DNA of 64,000 nt from NCBI RefSeq assembly GCF_046483665.1, contig NZ_JAWOCR010000011.1, positions 1-64,000 of the forward strand, in the 5' to 3' direction. This DNA comes from Thiohalophilus sp046483665. Lineage in GTDB: Bacteria; Pseudomonadota; Gammaproteobacteria; UBA6429; Thiohalophilaceae. Numbering within the stretch: position 1 is the stretch's first letter; each line of letters starts with the position of its first letter. The notes under the pieces are model-generated. The model searched no databases and was not told the origin of the DNA. It saw only the letters and a list, made by a program, of their open reading frames with translations. Below are positions 34,171 through 43,530 of this stretch, piece by piece. The position numbers were made by a program, and so were the translations under genes.

Positions 34171-34845
34171 ATGAAGTTTCTGTTCGATTTTTTCCCCATA
34201 CTGCTGTTTTTCATCATCTACAAACTGTATGGCATTTACCCGGCAACCGCCGTCGCCATTGCCGGCTCAATAGTGCAGAACGCGTTTTACTGGTACCGCC
34301 ATCGCAAGTTCGAGAATATGCACCTGGTCACCCTGGCGCTGATCGTCATACTGGGCGGCGCCACTTTGTTGTTTCAGGACAAGGCATTTATCATGTGGAA
34401 GCCGACGGCCGTGTACTGGGCTTTTGCCGTTGCCTTCATCGCCAGTCAATTCATTGGTGAAAAACCGCTGATCCAGCGTATGATGGGCCACGCCGTCGCG
34501 GTACCGCCGCGCATCTGGCGCAATGCCAATTTCAGCATGGCGCTGTTCTCGGTATTACTGGGGGTTGCCAACCTGTATGTGGCCAACTTCTATTTTATGG
34601 CCGAAACGGCGCTGATCGCCGCCACTGAACAGGCGGTCAACCTGGAAAACTGTGCCGCCACCTACAGTGGAAGCGCGGTGGAGTTGTGCCAGCAGGCCAA
34701 GTCTATGGAATCTATCTGGGTCAACTTCAAACTTTTTGGTATGCTGATCCTGAGTATCGTATTTCTGATCGGCCTCGGCGTCTATCTCTCCCTGCACGTC
34801 AGGGACGAACTGGCAACCACAACCGAACCGGGTAATAAATCCTGA
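34171..34845 (+). CDS. yciB: Inner-membrane-spanning protein YciB (septation protein A)
   Basis: YciB is an integral membrane protein linked to cell-envelope synthesis and division. The 224-residue protein starts MKFLFDFFPILLFFIIYKLYGIY, has five to six membrane segments and the KPLIQRMMG and WRNANFSMALFSVLLGVANLYVA motifs. It is about 45 residues longer than E. coli YciB. The excess is mainly an insertion of about 35 residues with two cysteines (ENCAATYSGSAVELCQQ) before WVNFKLFG, in a loop that is probably outside the membrane. It overlaps yciI by 1 nt (TGATG). Confidence 0.92.
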   Translation: MKFLFDFFPILLFFIIYKLYGIYPATAVAIAGSIVQNAFYWYRHRKFENMHLVTLALIVILGGATLLFQDKAFIMWKPTAVYWAFAVAFIASQFIGEKPLIQRMMGHAVAVPPRIWRNANFSMALFSVLLGVANLYVANFYFMAETALIAATEQAVNLENCAATYSGSAVELCQQAKSMESIWVNFKLFGMLILSIVFLIGLGVYLSLHVRDELATTTEPGNKS

Positions 34846-35144
34846 TGTTATACGCCATTATCGCCCAGGATAACGACAACAGCCTGGAACAACGTCTGGC
34901 CACACGCCCGGCTCACCTGGAGCGCCTGCAACAGCTCAAGGATGGGGGCCGCCTGATTCTGGCCGGTCCGCATCCGGCTATCGACAGCGAGGATCCGGGC
35001 CAGGCCGGTTTCAGTGGCTCGTTGATCATCGCTGAATTTGCCTCGCTGACGGATGCCAGGCAATGGGCTGATGCCGATCCCTATGTCGCCGCCGGCGTCT
35101 ATCAATCCGTTACCGTCAAGCCTTTCAAGAAGGTGTTTCCGTAA
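34845..35144 (+). CDS. yciI: YciI family protein
   Basis: A 99-residue member of the YCII/EthD ferredoxin-like family, with the start MLYAIIAQDNDNSLEQRLATRPAHLERL, GGRLILAGPHP and the pair DPYVAAGVYQSV. The family has a conserved His-Asp pair (H in PAHLERL and D in ADADPYV), suggestive of catalysis, but no substrate is known for the YciI branch. It directly follows yciB as in E. coli and many relatives. Confidence 0.92.
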   Translation: MLYAIIAQDNDNSLEQRLATRPAHLERLQQLKDGGRLILAGPHPAIDSEDPGQAGFSGSLIIAEFASLTDARQWADADPYVAAGVYQSVTVKPFKKVFP

Positions 35145-35174
35145 CCATGTTCATCAAGCTAAGGAATCTCGATT

Positions 35175-35975
35175 ATGTTTAAACCCAATACCTTCTCATC
35201 CGCTTTTGCACTTATTGCCGCCGGCATGTTATTCAATGCTAATGCGCTTGCGGCCGATCCGGTCGCCGTAGTCAATGGCGAACCGATCTCGCAGGAAACC
35301 TACGAACGTTATCTCAAATACCGGAGCCAGCAACAAAACGGAGAATCCGGCGAGGTCGATCGTGAAGCGTTGATCAATGAGCTGGTGAACCGACAGCTGC
35401 TTCTGCAGGAAGCCAAAAAACAGGATCTGGATGAGAACCCGGAGATTGCTTTTCGTATCAAGCAACTCAAAGCCGACGCGCTGATCCAGGCACTGATCCA
35501 GAAGCAGGCCCAGAGTAACCCGATCAGCGAAGACGAACTCAAAAAGGAATACGAGCAGCGCATTGCCGCCAGCGATGACAAAGAGTACAAGGCCAGTCAC
35601 ATCCTGCTCAAAAGCGAACAGGAAGCTAAAGACGTCATCAGGGAACTGGACAGCGGCGCGGTATTTGCCGATGTTGCCAAAGCCAAATCCACCGGACCCA
35701 CGGCCAAAAACGGGGGTGATCTCGGCTGGTTCAGCGCCAACCAGATGGTTCCGCCCTTCACCCGGGCCGTGGCCAATATGGAAAAAGGCAGCTACAGCAA
35801 AACCCCGGTCAAGACCCAGTTTGGCTGGCATGTCATCAAACTGGAGGACGAACGCAAGGTCACCCCGCCCGGGTTCGACGAGGTCAAGGAGCAGTTGCGC
35901 AGCATGAAAGGAAGCCAGCTCATACAGCAATACGTCATCCAGCTACGGCAAAACGCCAATGTCGAAATCAAGTAA
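35175..35975 (+). CDS. Periplasmic parvulin-type peptidyl-prolyl isomerase
   Basis: The 266-residue protein has a signal peptide (about 1-24, ending NANALAA) and a SurA-like N-terminal helical region with the family phrase VAVVNGEPISQETYERYL. One parvulin domain covers about 130-230 (ASHILLKSEQEAKDVIREL, GGDLGWFSANQMVPPF, GWHVIKLED). It would assist folding of exported proteins. With one parvulin domain it is closer to PpiC/PrsA-like proteins than to SurA, which has two. It has an AAGGAA ribosome site and ends before a strong terminator. Confidence 0.93.
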   Translation: MFKPNTFSSAFALIAAGMLFNANALAADPVAVVNGEPISQETYERYLKYRSQQQNGESGEVDREALINELVNRQLLLQEAKKQDLDENPEIAFRIKQLKADALIQALIQKQAQSNPISEDELKKEYEQRIAASDDKEYKASHILLKSEQEAKDVIRELDSGAVFADVAKAKSTGPTAKNGGDLGWFSANQMVPPFTRAVANMEKGSYSKTPVKTQFGWHVIKLEDERKVTPPGFDEVKEQLRSMKGSQLIQQYVIQLRQNANVEIK

Positions 35976-35977
35976 CA

Positions 35978-36006
35978 AAAAAAGCCCCGCATTGCGGGGC
36001 TTTTCT
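35978..36006. terminator. Bidirectional intrinsic terminator
   Basis: The stem AAGCCCCGC-att-GCGGGGCTT is flanked by A-run on the left and T-run on the right, so it works for the plus-strand isomerase gene and also for the minus-strand livF operon coming from the other side. Confidence 0.92.
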
Positions 36007-36046
36007 CTGTCTTCGGCCAGGTAACAACCGTTGCCATAAAAGTATT

Positions 36047-36799
36047 TTACAAAGCAAGATACTGATGACGCAGCTCGGTATTATCCAGTACCTCCTGTGC
36101 CGGTCCATCGAACACGACCTGCCCCATATCAAGAATCACCGCCCGATCTGCCAGCTCCAGCGCGGCAATGGCATTTTGCTCCACAATAATCGTGGTAATA
36201 CCCAGTTCCTTGATATTTTCGACAATCTTTTCGATTTCCTTGACGATAACCGGTGCCAGTCCTTCGTAGGGCTCATCCAGCAGGAGCAGCTTGATGTCCC
36301 GGGCCATGGCGCGGGCCACTGACAGCATCTGTTGTTCGCCGCCGGAGAGCGTAGTGCCCTCCTGGTTGCGTCGTTCGCCAAGACGCGGGAAATGATCATA
36401 GATACGTTCCAGTGACCAGCCGATGGGTTTGGCGATCTGCGCCAGCTTGAGGTTCTCTTCTACCGTAAAACCGGGAATGATACGCCGATCCTCCGGCACC
36501 AGTCCGACACCGGCCTGTGCCGCCTGATAGGACTTCATGGTATGCAGTGGCTGGTGATCCAGCCAGACTTCGCCATGGTGCAGCTGGGGTGAACCGATCT
36601 GGGCGATAGTACGCAGCGTCGAGGTCTTGCCCGCACCATTACGACCCAGCAACGCGACGATCTCTCCTTCGCGCACATCGAAATTCACCCCCTGCACGAT
36701 ATAGCTCTCGCCGTAATAGGCATGCAGGTTCCAGCAGGAAAAAAAGGCGGGATCGGACCCTGCGCCGCGAACCACGTGTTTTTCGGCGTGCTCACTCAT
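36047..36799 (-). CDS. livF: Branched-chain-amino-acid-type ABC transporter ATPase LivF
   Basis: One of two ATPases of a HAAT-type importer. The protein of 250 residues has the Walker A LLGRNGAGKTSTL, the signature LSGGEQQML and Walker B LLLLDEPYEGLAP, with VEQNAIAALELADRAVIL. The longer frame adds 18 residues upstream; the ATG at 36799 was chosen because it overlaps the end of livG by only 8 nt. It is the last gene of a five-gene minus-strand transporter operon that ends at the shared terminator near 36.0 kb. Confidence 0.95.
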   Translation of the reverse strand: MSEHAEKHVVRGAGSDPAFFSCWNLHAYYGESYIVQGVNFDVREGEIVALLGRNGAGKTSTLRTIAQIGSPQLHHGEVWLDHQPLHTMKSYQAAQAGVGLVPEDRRIIPGFTVEENLKLAQIAKPIGWSLERIYDHFPRLGERRNQEGTTLSGGEQQMLSVARAMARDIKLLLLDEPYEGLAPVIVKEIEKIVENIKELGITTIIVEQNAIAALELADRAVILDMGQVVFDGPAQEVLDNTELRHQYLAL

Positions 36800-37559
36800 G
36801 ATGGGTACCTCCCAGATAGGCTTCCTGAACCCGGGGGTCGCCGCGGATCTCATCCGGTGTGCCTTCGGCGATAATCTGACCCTGCGCCAGCACTGAGATC
36901 TTGTCCGCCAGGGAAAATACTACCTGCATATCATGCTCGATAATTACCTTGGTCATACCCCGCTCCTTGATGTGCTGCAAAGAGGCGATGGTCGCATTGG
37001 TGTCGGCGCGCGACATACCCGCGGTGGGTTCGTCCAGCAAAAACAGTTGCGGGTGCTGCACCAGTCCCATGGCCAGTTCGAGACGACGTTTGTCGCCGCG
37101 CGACATGGTAGCTGCGTGCATATGCTTTTTCTCGAGCAGGTTCATCTCATCGAGAGCCTGCTCCGCCTCGTGCAAAATGTCGGTTTCGGCATCCATGCGC
37201 ACAAACGGATTGAGTTTGAACGAGCCATCCCGGCTGGCCAGCGCCGGAATCATCACGTTCTCCAGTACGGTCAGATCGTGGAAGATCTCCGGCGTCTGAA
37301 ACACCCGTACCACTCCGGCCTGATTGATCTCATGAGCGGACTTGCCGGTAATGACCTCGCCGTTGAATGTCACGGTACCGCGATCCGGCGCCAGCCGACC
37401 GATACAAACATTCAACAAGGTAGACTTGCCGGCTCCGTTGGGGCCGATAATAGCGTGGGTCTTGCCTTTCTCCACTTGCAGATTGACATCTTTAAGGGCA
37501 TGCAGGCCGCTGAAGCTCTTGTCCACGTAGGCGATATTTAAAACGATATCTTTTGCCAT
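36792..37559 (-). CDS. livG: ABC transporter ATPase LivG
   Basis: The second ATPase, 255 residues, with Walker A GPNGAGKST, FQTPEIFHDLTVLENVM and Walker B LFLLDEPTAGMS. The signature is MSRGDKRRLE rather than the LSGGQ or SYGQQRRLE of classical LivG. This places it in a less studied subgroup, a step away from UrtD, but it keeps the LivG C-terminal tail. It lies 3 nt from livM. Confidence 0.93.
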   Translation of the reverse strand: MAKDIVLNIAYVDKSFSGLHALKDVNLQVEKGKTHAIIGPNGAGKSTLLNVCIGRLAPDRGTVTFNGEVITGKSAHEINQAGVVRVFQTPEIFHDLTVLENVMIPALASRDGSFKLNPFVRMDAETDILHEAEQALDEMNLLEKKHMHAATMSRGDKRRLELAMGLVQHPQLFLLDEPTAGMSRADTNATIASLQHIKERGMTKVIIEHDMQVVFSLADKISVLAQGQIIAEGTPDEIRGDPRVQEAYLGGTHHE

Positions 37560-37562
37560 GGC

Positions 37563-38705
37563 TCAGCCCTCCCCCTGTGAGCTGTCCGCTTCTTCGGACC
37601 GCTGCTTTCTGGCCTGCCAGCGTCTGGCGATACGGGACATACCATCCATCAAGCCGCCAGGGAGGAAGATCACGATGATCATGAACAGGGCGCCGAGTGT
37701 CAGGTGCCAGCCTTCGCCAACAAAGGGGTGAATAATGGTAACAAGAAAATTCTCGATAAAGCCCGGCAAAAACGCGAAAGCTTCGTGCAAGGCGGACTCA
37801 TTAAAGGCGGAGAAAATATTCTCTGAGTATTTGATCAAAGCCGCCCCGATGATCGGGCCAAGCAAGGTCCCCGTTCCGCCGAGGATGGTCATCAGCACTA
37901 CTTCGCCGGAGGCGGTCCACTGCATGCGCTCGGCCCCGGCCAGGGGATCGGTCACAGCCAGCAGCGAGCCGGCCATGCCCGCGTACATGCCGGAGATGAC
38001 AAACGCCCACAGCAGGTACGGCCGGGTATTATAGCCGGTATACTGCATGCGGTTCTGATTGGATTTGATCGCACGCAGCTTGAGACCGAAAGGTGAACGG
38101 AAGATCAACACTGAGATATAAAAGCCCAGTATCAGTATGATCGCCGAGAAATAAAACGCCGAGTAGCCCTGCATCCCGATGCCAAACAATGTAGCGATGG
38201 GTGAACCTTCATGGGTGGCTCCCAGCATATTATCGATGATCCGCGGATCATCGCGCAGCACGCGTAGTCCGGTTTCACCGTTGGTAATGGGTGTCAGTAC
38301 CGAATAGGCCAGTTTGTAGCTCATCTGCGCGAAAGCCAGGGTGAGGATGGCAAAATAGATGCCACTGCGACGCAGGCTGAGAAAACCGATCACCACCGCG
38401 AACAGCCCGGCCAGCAGCGTGCCCAGAATCACTGCCGGAATCGCATTCAGCGAGAGCAGTTTGAACGACCATACTGCCGTGTAGGAACCAACCCCGAGAA
38501 AGGCGGCGTGACCGAAGGACAGATAACCGGTCAGGCCGAACAGAATGTTATAGCCGACCGCAAACAATCCGAAGATGGCAAATTTCTGCAGCAGATCGGG
38601 ATAACCCGCCCCGAAGGGCTGCAACCACAACGGCGCCAGCAGGACCACGGCGGTGAAGCCCAGCATTAACCACATGTCATTACGTGAAAGACTGAACATC
38701 TTCAC
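37563..38705 (-). CDS. livM: ABC transporter permease LivM
   Basis: One of the two permeases, 380 residues with about nine membrane segments. The block GYNILFGLTGYLSFGHAAFLGVGSY near residue 55 and TILGGTGTLLGPIIGAALI near residue 270 are family marks. The C-terminus adds a short charged tail of about 25 residues. It is the partner of LivH and would form the central channel with it. Confidence 0.95.
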   Translation of the reverse strand: MKMFSLSRNDMWLMLGFTAVVLLAPLWLQPFGAGYPDLLQKFAIFGLFAVGYNILFGLTGYLSFGHAAFLGVGSYTAVWSFKLLSLNAIPAVILGTLLAGLFAVVIGFLSLRRSGIYFAILTLAFAQMSYKLAYSVLTPITNGETGLRVLRDDPRIIDNMLGATHEGSPIATLFGIGMQGYSAFYFSAIILILGFYISVLIFRSPFGLKLRAIKSNQNRMQYTGYNTRPYLLWAFVISGMYAGMAGSLLAVTDPLAGAERMQWTASGEVVLMTILGGTGTLLGPIIGAALIKYSENIFSAFNESALHEAFAFLPGFIENFLVTIIHPFVGEGWHLTLGALFMIIVIFLPGGLMDGMSRIARRWQARKQRSEEADSSQGEG

Positions 38706-38708
38706 CGC

Positions 38709-39725
38709 TTATTCCTCCATTACACCTTTCTGGCCCATCAACCCGCGCGGGCGAACCAGAAGTACAATTACGGCAATTAAATAAACAATAATTTGATCCA
38801 GGCCGGGTAACACCGACTTGACTTCGTTCATGGAGGCAAAGGACTGGAGAATACCCAGCAGGAAACCGGCCGCCACCGCGCCGGGCAGGGAACCCATGCC
38901 GCCCACCACCACCACCACGAAGGACAGGACCAGAAACTCCATCCCCATGTGATAGTCCGGCGGCAGGATCGGGGTATACATCACCCCGGCCAGTCCAGCG
39001 ACCACCGAGGCGATACCGAATAAAATGGTAAATCGCCGCTCCACGTTGAGTCCCAGCAGGCTGACTGTCTCGCGATCCGACATACCGGCACGCACCACCA
39101 TGCCAAAGGTGGTATAGCGCAGGAAGGCGAATACCAGCCCGATAACCAGCAGAGCAAACGCGAAGTACACCAGCCGCCAGTACGGATAGGCCACCGACTC
39201 GCCCAGACCGAGCCAGAGACCAATCGGTGCGGTCCCCGACAACATCTCCGGTGCGGGGGTGGGAATCGGGTTGGCGCCGTAAAAGGTCTTGATGATCTCC
39301 TGAATCACGATGGCCAGACCGAAGGTCACCAGGATTTGTTCGGCATGTGTGCGCTTGTAAAAGAATTGATACAGACCACGCTCAAGCGCCAGACCAATCA
39401 ACAACATCACCGGAATCGCCATGAAAATCGACAGGGGCACTGCCCAGTCGATGATCATACTGCCGGTATCGCCCCACCATATCTCCAGGTAGGGGACCTC
39501 CTTGTAGGCGTCAAAGAAAGTAACGCTCTCGTCCTTCACTTTCTCGGAGATGGTCAAAAGCTGCTGGAAACTGACCGCACAAAATGCGCCCAGAGCAAAT
39601 TTTGCACCATGGGCAAAGTTGACGACCCCCAGACTGCCAAATACCAGGGTCAGTCCCAGGGCGATCAGGGCGTAAGCACTGCCCTTGTCCAGGCCATTGA
39701 GGATTTGCAGTACAAATGCGTCCAC
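38709..39725 (-). CDS. livH: ABC transporter permease LivH
   Basis: The second permease, 338 residues, with eight or more membrane segments. It begins with QILNGLDKGSAYALIALGLTLVFGSLGVVNFAHGAKFALGAFCAV, the family signature, and has VVVVGGMGSLPGAVAAGFLLGILQSF near the end. Between the first and second conserved blocks is a loop of about 40 residues with YKEVPYLEIWWGD, longer than in E. coli LivH. It is separated from the binding-protein gene by about 120 nt containing two hairpins. Confidence 0.95.
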   Translation of the reverse strand: MDAFVLQILNGLDKGSAYALIALGLTLVFGSLGVVNFAHGAKFALGAFCAVSFQQLLTISEKVKDESVTFFDAYKEVPYLEIWWGDTGSMIIDWAVPLSIFMAIPVMLLIGLALERGLYQFFYKRTHAEQILVTFGLAIVIQEIIKTFYGANPIPTPAPEMLSGTAPIGLWLGLGESVAYPYWRLVYFAFALLVIGLVFAFLRYTTFGMVVRAGMSDRETVSLLGLNVERRFTILFGIASVVAGLAGVMYTPILPPDYHMGMEFLVLSFVVVVVGGMGSLPGAVAAGFLLGILQSFASMNEVKSVLPGLDQIIVYLIAVIVLLVRPRGLMGQKGVMEE

Positions 39726-39760
39726 GTTAAATCTACCGAATTCGTTAAGCTGAAAACGAT

Positions 39761-39827
39761 GACCTGTCGGTTTATACCGGCAGGTCGCAAATAATCAGAC
39801 ACCGACCAGGGAAACCGGGCCGGTGTC
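39761..39827 (-). promoter_or_regulatory. Two hairpins between the binding-protein and permease genes
   Basis: GACCTGTCGG-tttata-CCGGCAGGTC (one G-T pair) at 39761-39786 and GACACCG with CGGTGTC (39798-39827). No T-run follows, so they may be processing or partial-termination structures that leave the binding protein in excess, as is common in such operons. Confidence 0.5.
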
Positions 39828-39849
39828 CTGGGGTAATATCCGCAAAATG

Positions 39850-41187
39850 TTATTTGCAGCTACCCAACTCCCCGCCAAACAGGGAGGGATCGTACGTGAC
39901 CTGCTCGGTCGGGACTTCTTTGACCACCTTCAACAGGTCGAACTGACTGGAGGGGTTATCGTTACCCTCTACGACCAGTACCGGCTTGAAGCACTGATGA
40001 TCAGCACCACGATACAGTGTCGGTCCGTTACCCAGACCGTCGAACTGGAAGTCTTCCAACGCACTGATCACTTCACAGGGATAGAAGGTACCGGCGGTTT
40101 CCACGGCGTTGGCGTACAGCAGAGTCTGTACATAACAGGTATGCGCCGCCTGGGAGGGCGGAAAGCCATACTCCTGACCAAAGGACTTGACGAAAGCCTG
40201 CGAAGCCGCATCCTGCAACGCCCAGTTCCAGTTGGTACTGCCGAGAATCCCCTTGATGTTATCGCCGGCGCCCTGTGCCATCAGGCGCGAGAATAGCGGG
40301 ACCACGATCTGGACGTCCTTGCCGTTGACCTGCTTGTCACGCAGACCGAACTGTACAGCCTGGGTCAGGGAGTTGACCATGTCCTTGCCGTAGTGATTGA
40401 GAATCAACACATCCGCACCCGAGTCCAGCACCGGGGTGATGTACTGGGAGAAGTCACCGGCGCCCAGCGGTGTGCGTACGGTTTGTACTGTCTGCCAGCC
40501 CAGTGCTTCAGTGGCGTTCTTGATCGACTCTTCCTGGGTCCAGCCCCAGGTATAGTCAGCCGTCAGATGATAGGCCTTGCGCTCCGTACCGTAACGCTCT
40601 GCAAGCACCGGGGCCAGGGCCTGACCGGACATGTAGGCGTTGAAAAAGTGGCGGAAACCATACTTGCGTCTGTCTTTGCCGGTGGTGTCATTGGAATGGG
40701 TCAGCCCGGCCATGAACATCACACCCGCTTCGTGACACAACGACTGCACAGCGACAGCGACACCCGAGGAGGAACCGCCGCTGATCATCAGGGCGCCATC
40801 TTTTTCGATCATGCGCTTGGCCGAGGCACGCGCTGCATCCGACTTGGTCTGGGTATCGCCGGTCACATAGTTGACCTTCTTGCCCAGGATACCGTTGCCC
40901 TGCAGAGCCAGCGGTTTCATGGTATTGAGCATACCGCCGTCGCCTTCCCCATTAAGATGTTTGACGGCCAGTTTAAATGCGCGCAATTCATCGGCACCCT
41001 CGTCAGCATAAGGACCGGTCTGCGGAACATTAAAGCCCAGCGTGATTGCCGCGGCTTTACCGGGATTATTGACGAAATCCTGCGCCCAGGCATTGCGAAC
41101 AAAAATCGTTGGCGCCATGCCCGCGACACCGAGTGCTGCCGTTGACTTGATGAAGTCACGACGTTTTTTATTGAAATCATCACTCAT
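39850..41187 (-). CDS. ABC transporter substrate-binding protein, branched-chain-amino-acid type
   Basis: The 445-residue periplasmic binding protein probably has a Tat-type signal (KKRRDFIKSTAALGVAGMAPTIFVRNAWAQ, twin arginine R9-R10). The mature part has the type I fold with ITLGFNVPQTGPYADEGADELRAFKLAVKHLN, SGGSSSGVAVAVQSLCHEAGV and the DFSQYITPVLDSGADVLIL block. A GGAGGAG ribosome site precedes the ATG; a longer frame upstream is not used. The ligand is not clear: amino acids, amides or short organic acids are all handled by this family. It is divergent from the XRE regulator at 41420. Confidence 0.93.
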   Translation of the reverse strand: MSDDFNKKRRDFIKSTAALGVAGMAPTIFVRNAWAQDFVNNPGKAAAITLGFNVPQTGPYADEGADELRAFKLAVKHLNGEGDGGMLNTMKPLALQGNGILGKKVNYVTGDTQTKSDAARASAKRMIEKDGALMISGGSSSGVAVAVQSLCHEAGVMFMAGLTHSNDTTGKDRRKYGFRHFFNAYMSGQALAPVLAERYGTERKAYHLTADYTWGWTQEESIKNATEALGWQTVQTVRTPLGAGDFSQYITPVLDSGADVLILNHYGKDMVNSLTQAVQFGLRDKQVNGKDVQIVVPLFSRLMAQGAGDNIKGILGSTNWNWALQDAASQAFVKSFGQEYGFPPSQAAHTCYVQTLLYANAVETAGTFYPCEVISALEDFQFDGLGNGPTLYRGADHQCFKPVLVVEGNDNPSSQFDLLKVVKEVPTEQVTYDPSLFGGELGSCK

Positions 41188-41419
41188 GGTCTGGTTCTCC
41201 TCCAGATGGTGTGGGTTGGTATATGTATCCTCCCGCCCCGAGGTCACAAGAAGCTTCAGCGGCGAGCCCCGGTGTGTGGCGATATTGCTCCGCAACTGTA
41301 GAACCGCCTGTCAATTAAAGCAATAACTGTTTGATATGAAAGCGGCCGCACTGTAAATTAATAGTTTTAGCCTGCAGTATTTTTGTAAATAATTGACAAC
41401 CTCGAGGATGATGCCGGTC

Positions 41420-43081
41420 ATGGCTACAGGCGCGATGGGTTACAAAATCCGTGAACGACGCAAGGATCTGGGTATAACCCAGGCCGCCCTGGCCAGAGCG
41501 CTGGGAATTTCCGCCTCTTATCTGAACCTGATCGAAGCGAACAAGCGCGCAGTGGGGGGTCGGCTCGCCAGCCGGCTCGCTGCAGCTCTGGAACTGGAGC
41601 TGGCGGAACTGACCGGCATCACCGAACAGCGCCTGCGTGACGATCTGAGTGAACTCGCAGCGGACCCCGTGCTGGGCCATATCGACCTCGAGGCCAACTA
41701 CGCCGAACAAATCATCGCCCGCAATCCCAACTGGGCCCGCATGATTCTGGCACTGTATCGCGCCTATCTGGACAGTCACCAGGCCCTGTCCCTGCTGAAC
41801 GATCGCCTGAATGAGGATCCATGGCTACAAGCCACCATGCATACCCTCCTCACCCGTATTACCAGCCTGCGCTCCATTTCCGAGATCCTGACCAGTGACA
41901 ATACTGTTGAAGCGCAACAGCGCAACCGGTTTGAAAGCATGTTACATAACGAGAGTACCCGGCTTACCGACACCGCCCAGCAACTGGTTGCGCATTTTGA
42001 ACAGCAAAATAGCCTGGACCCCTCACTTGCCGCTGCCGAGCAGGTAGATGATTTCATCATTGGCGAGCGCAATTTCTTTCCGGCATTGGAAGAAGCCGGC
42101 CTGCAACTGCGCAACGAACTGGAGAAGCTCGACAGAGGCAACATTGATGCGGCTCTGGTGAAGTATCTCGAAGAGAAATTCAATATTCAAATCCAGACCA
42201 GTGCTTATGATCAATCCCAGGGCGCAGTGTGGCGTAACCAGAGCTATTATGATGAAGAAAATCGGGTACTCTGCTTTCTGGCCAACGCTCCTCCTACTAC
42301 CCGGCGTTTTCAGGCCATGCGGGTTGCTGCGCAACTGAGCTTCAAAGATACTCTGGAATCGCTGGCTGACGATCCCAGACTGACGACAAATGCAGCCCGG
42401 ATCCGTGCACAGGGAGCGCTCGCAAGCTACATGGCCGGTTCCTCACTATTCCCTTACAGCCCTTTTCTGGAAGATGCACAAACACAGCGTTATGACATCG
42501 AGATATTGCGCCAGAAATATGAGGCCAGCTTTGAGCAGATCTGCCATAGGCTGATCACACTGAGGGCACCCGAAGCCGAAGGGGTTCCGTTCTCCCTGTT
42601 ACGTGTCGATCCCTCCGGACATATTTCCAAACGCTTTCCCCTGTTTGGTCTTTCCCTGCCGCGCTTTGGTCATGCCTGTCCGTTGTGGCCCGTGTTCAGC
42701 GCGTTCCAGACACCCGGACGGGTGATTCGTGAGCTGGGCGAATTCCATAACGGCAAACGTTTCCTGATGATCGCACGTACCATTACCAAACGAGCCGCCA
42801 CTTTCCGCGCCCAGCCAGTCATGTTCTCGGTTATGCTGGCCTGTGATGTACTGTATGCCGATCAGACGGTCTATGCCGAGGGCATTGATTTACGTGCAAC
42901 CGAGGCCGCCGTACCCGTAGGCTCAAGCTGTCGCCAATGTCATCGGCTTGAGTGCCAGCATCGTCAGGAACCGCCCATTACTGCGGGGAGCGTAACCGGC
43001 CGGGCCACCCGGGGTTTTGTGCATTCAAATCAGAGGCAGATACTGATAGATTCTGCTGACAGCGGATCCACCTCCGGCTGA
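41420..43081 (+). CDS. XRE-family regulator, short-chain-fatty-acyl (ScfR/RamB) type
   Basis: This protein of about 553 residues has an N-terminal helix-turn-helix (GYKIRERRKDLGITQAALARALGISASYLNLIEANKR), a middle region like the IrrE/M78 domain and a C-terminal DUF2083-type domain with SSCRQCHRLECQHRQEPP. Members such as RamB sense acyl-CoA or glyoxylate-shunt status. The M78 zinc motif HEXXH is replaced by RVAAQLSF, so no protease activity is expected. Starts at TTG 41393 or ATG 41408, 41411 or 41435 are possible. It is divergent from the ABC importer and upstream of the kinase genes, which makes it the likely regulator of both. Confidence 0.88.
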   Translation: MATGAMGYKIRERRKDLGITQAALARALGISASYLNLIEANKRAVGGRLASRLAAALELELAELTGITEQRLRDDLSELAADPVLGHIDLEANYAEQIIARNPNWARMILALYRAYLDSHQALSLLNDRLNEDPWLQATMHTLLTRITSLRSISEILTSDNTVEAQQRNRFESMLHNESTRLTDTAQQLVAHFEQQNSLDPSLAAAEQVDDFIIGERNFFPALEEAGLQLRNELEKLDRGNIDAALVKYLEEKFNIQIQTSAYDQSQGAVWRNQSYYDEENRVLCFLANAPPTTRRFQAMRVAAQLSFKDTLESLADDPRLTTNAARIRAQGALASYMAGSSLFPYSPFLEDAQTQRYDIEILRQKYEASFEQICHRLITLRAPEAEGVPFSLLRVDPSGHISKRFPLFGLSLPRFGHACPLWPVFSAFQTPGRVIRELGEFHNGKRFLMIARTITKRAATFRAQPVMFSVMLACDVLYADQTVYAEGIDLRATEAAVPVGSSCRQCHRLECQHRQEPPITAGSVTGRATRGFVHSNQRQILIDSADSGSTSG

Positions 43082-43137
43082 AGAGTCGGAAGAGAAAAAA
43101 TTAAAAACGAATAATAACATTCAGAAAGGGGCCAGAC

Positions 43138-43530
43138 TTGAGCGGACGAATACTCATTGCTGAAGATGAACCTAATATTGTCGATGCACTCAGCTTTATC
43201 CTGAATCAGGCCGGCTACACAGTGAGTGCTGAATCCGATGGCAGCATGGTGCTGGAGGCACTGCACAAAGGCCGGCCTGATCTGCTCATCCTGGATCTGA
43301 TGCTGCCGGGCACAAACGGATTCGAGATACTCAAGGAAGTCAAAGCCGGCAAGGAATGTAAACAACTACCGGTGCTGGTTCTTACAGCCAAGGGGCAGGC
43401 CAAGGATCGCACCATGGCCGAGCAGCTGGGAGCAGATGCTTTCATTGCCAAACCTTTTTCCAACACCGAGGTACTGCAGTGCGTTGAACGACTGACAGCA
43501 AATACCCGGGGAATGACGAGTGGCCACTAG
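43138..43530 (+). CDS. CheY-like response regulator (receiver only)
   Basis: A 130-residue single receiver domain with the acidic pair E9-D10, the phosphoacceptor D53 (ILDLMLPG), the T/A of VLTAKGQ, and the lysine in FIAKPFSNTEVL. It starts with TTG after AAAGGGG, a good ribosome site. There is no output domain, so it must act by protein-protein contact or phosphotransfer. It overlaps the tiny gene after it by 11 nt and precedes a histidine kinase in the same operon, its obvious partner. Confidence 0.9.
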   Translation: MSGRILIAEDEPNIVDALSFILNQAGYTVSAESDGSMVLEALHKGRPDLLILDLMLPGTNGFEILKEVKAGKECKQLPVLVLTAKGQAKDRTMAEQLGADAFIAKPFSNTEVLQCVERLTANTRGMTSGH

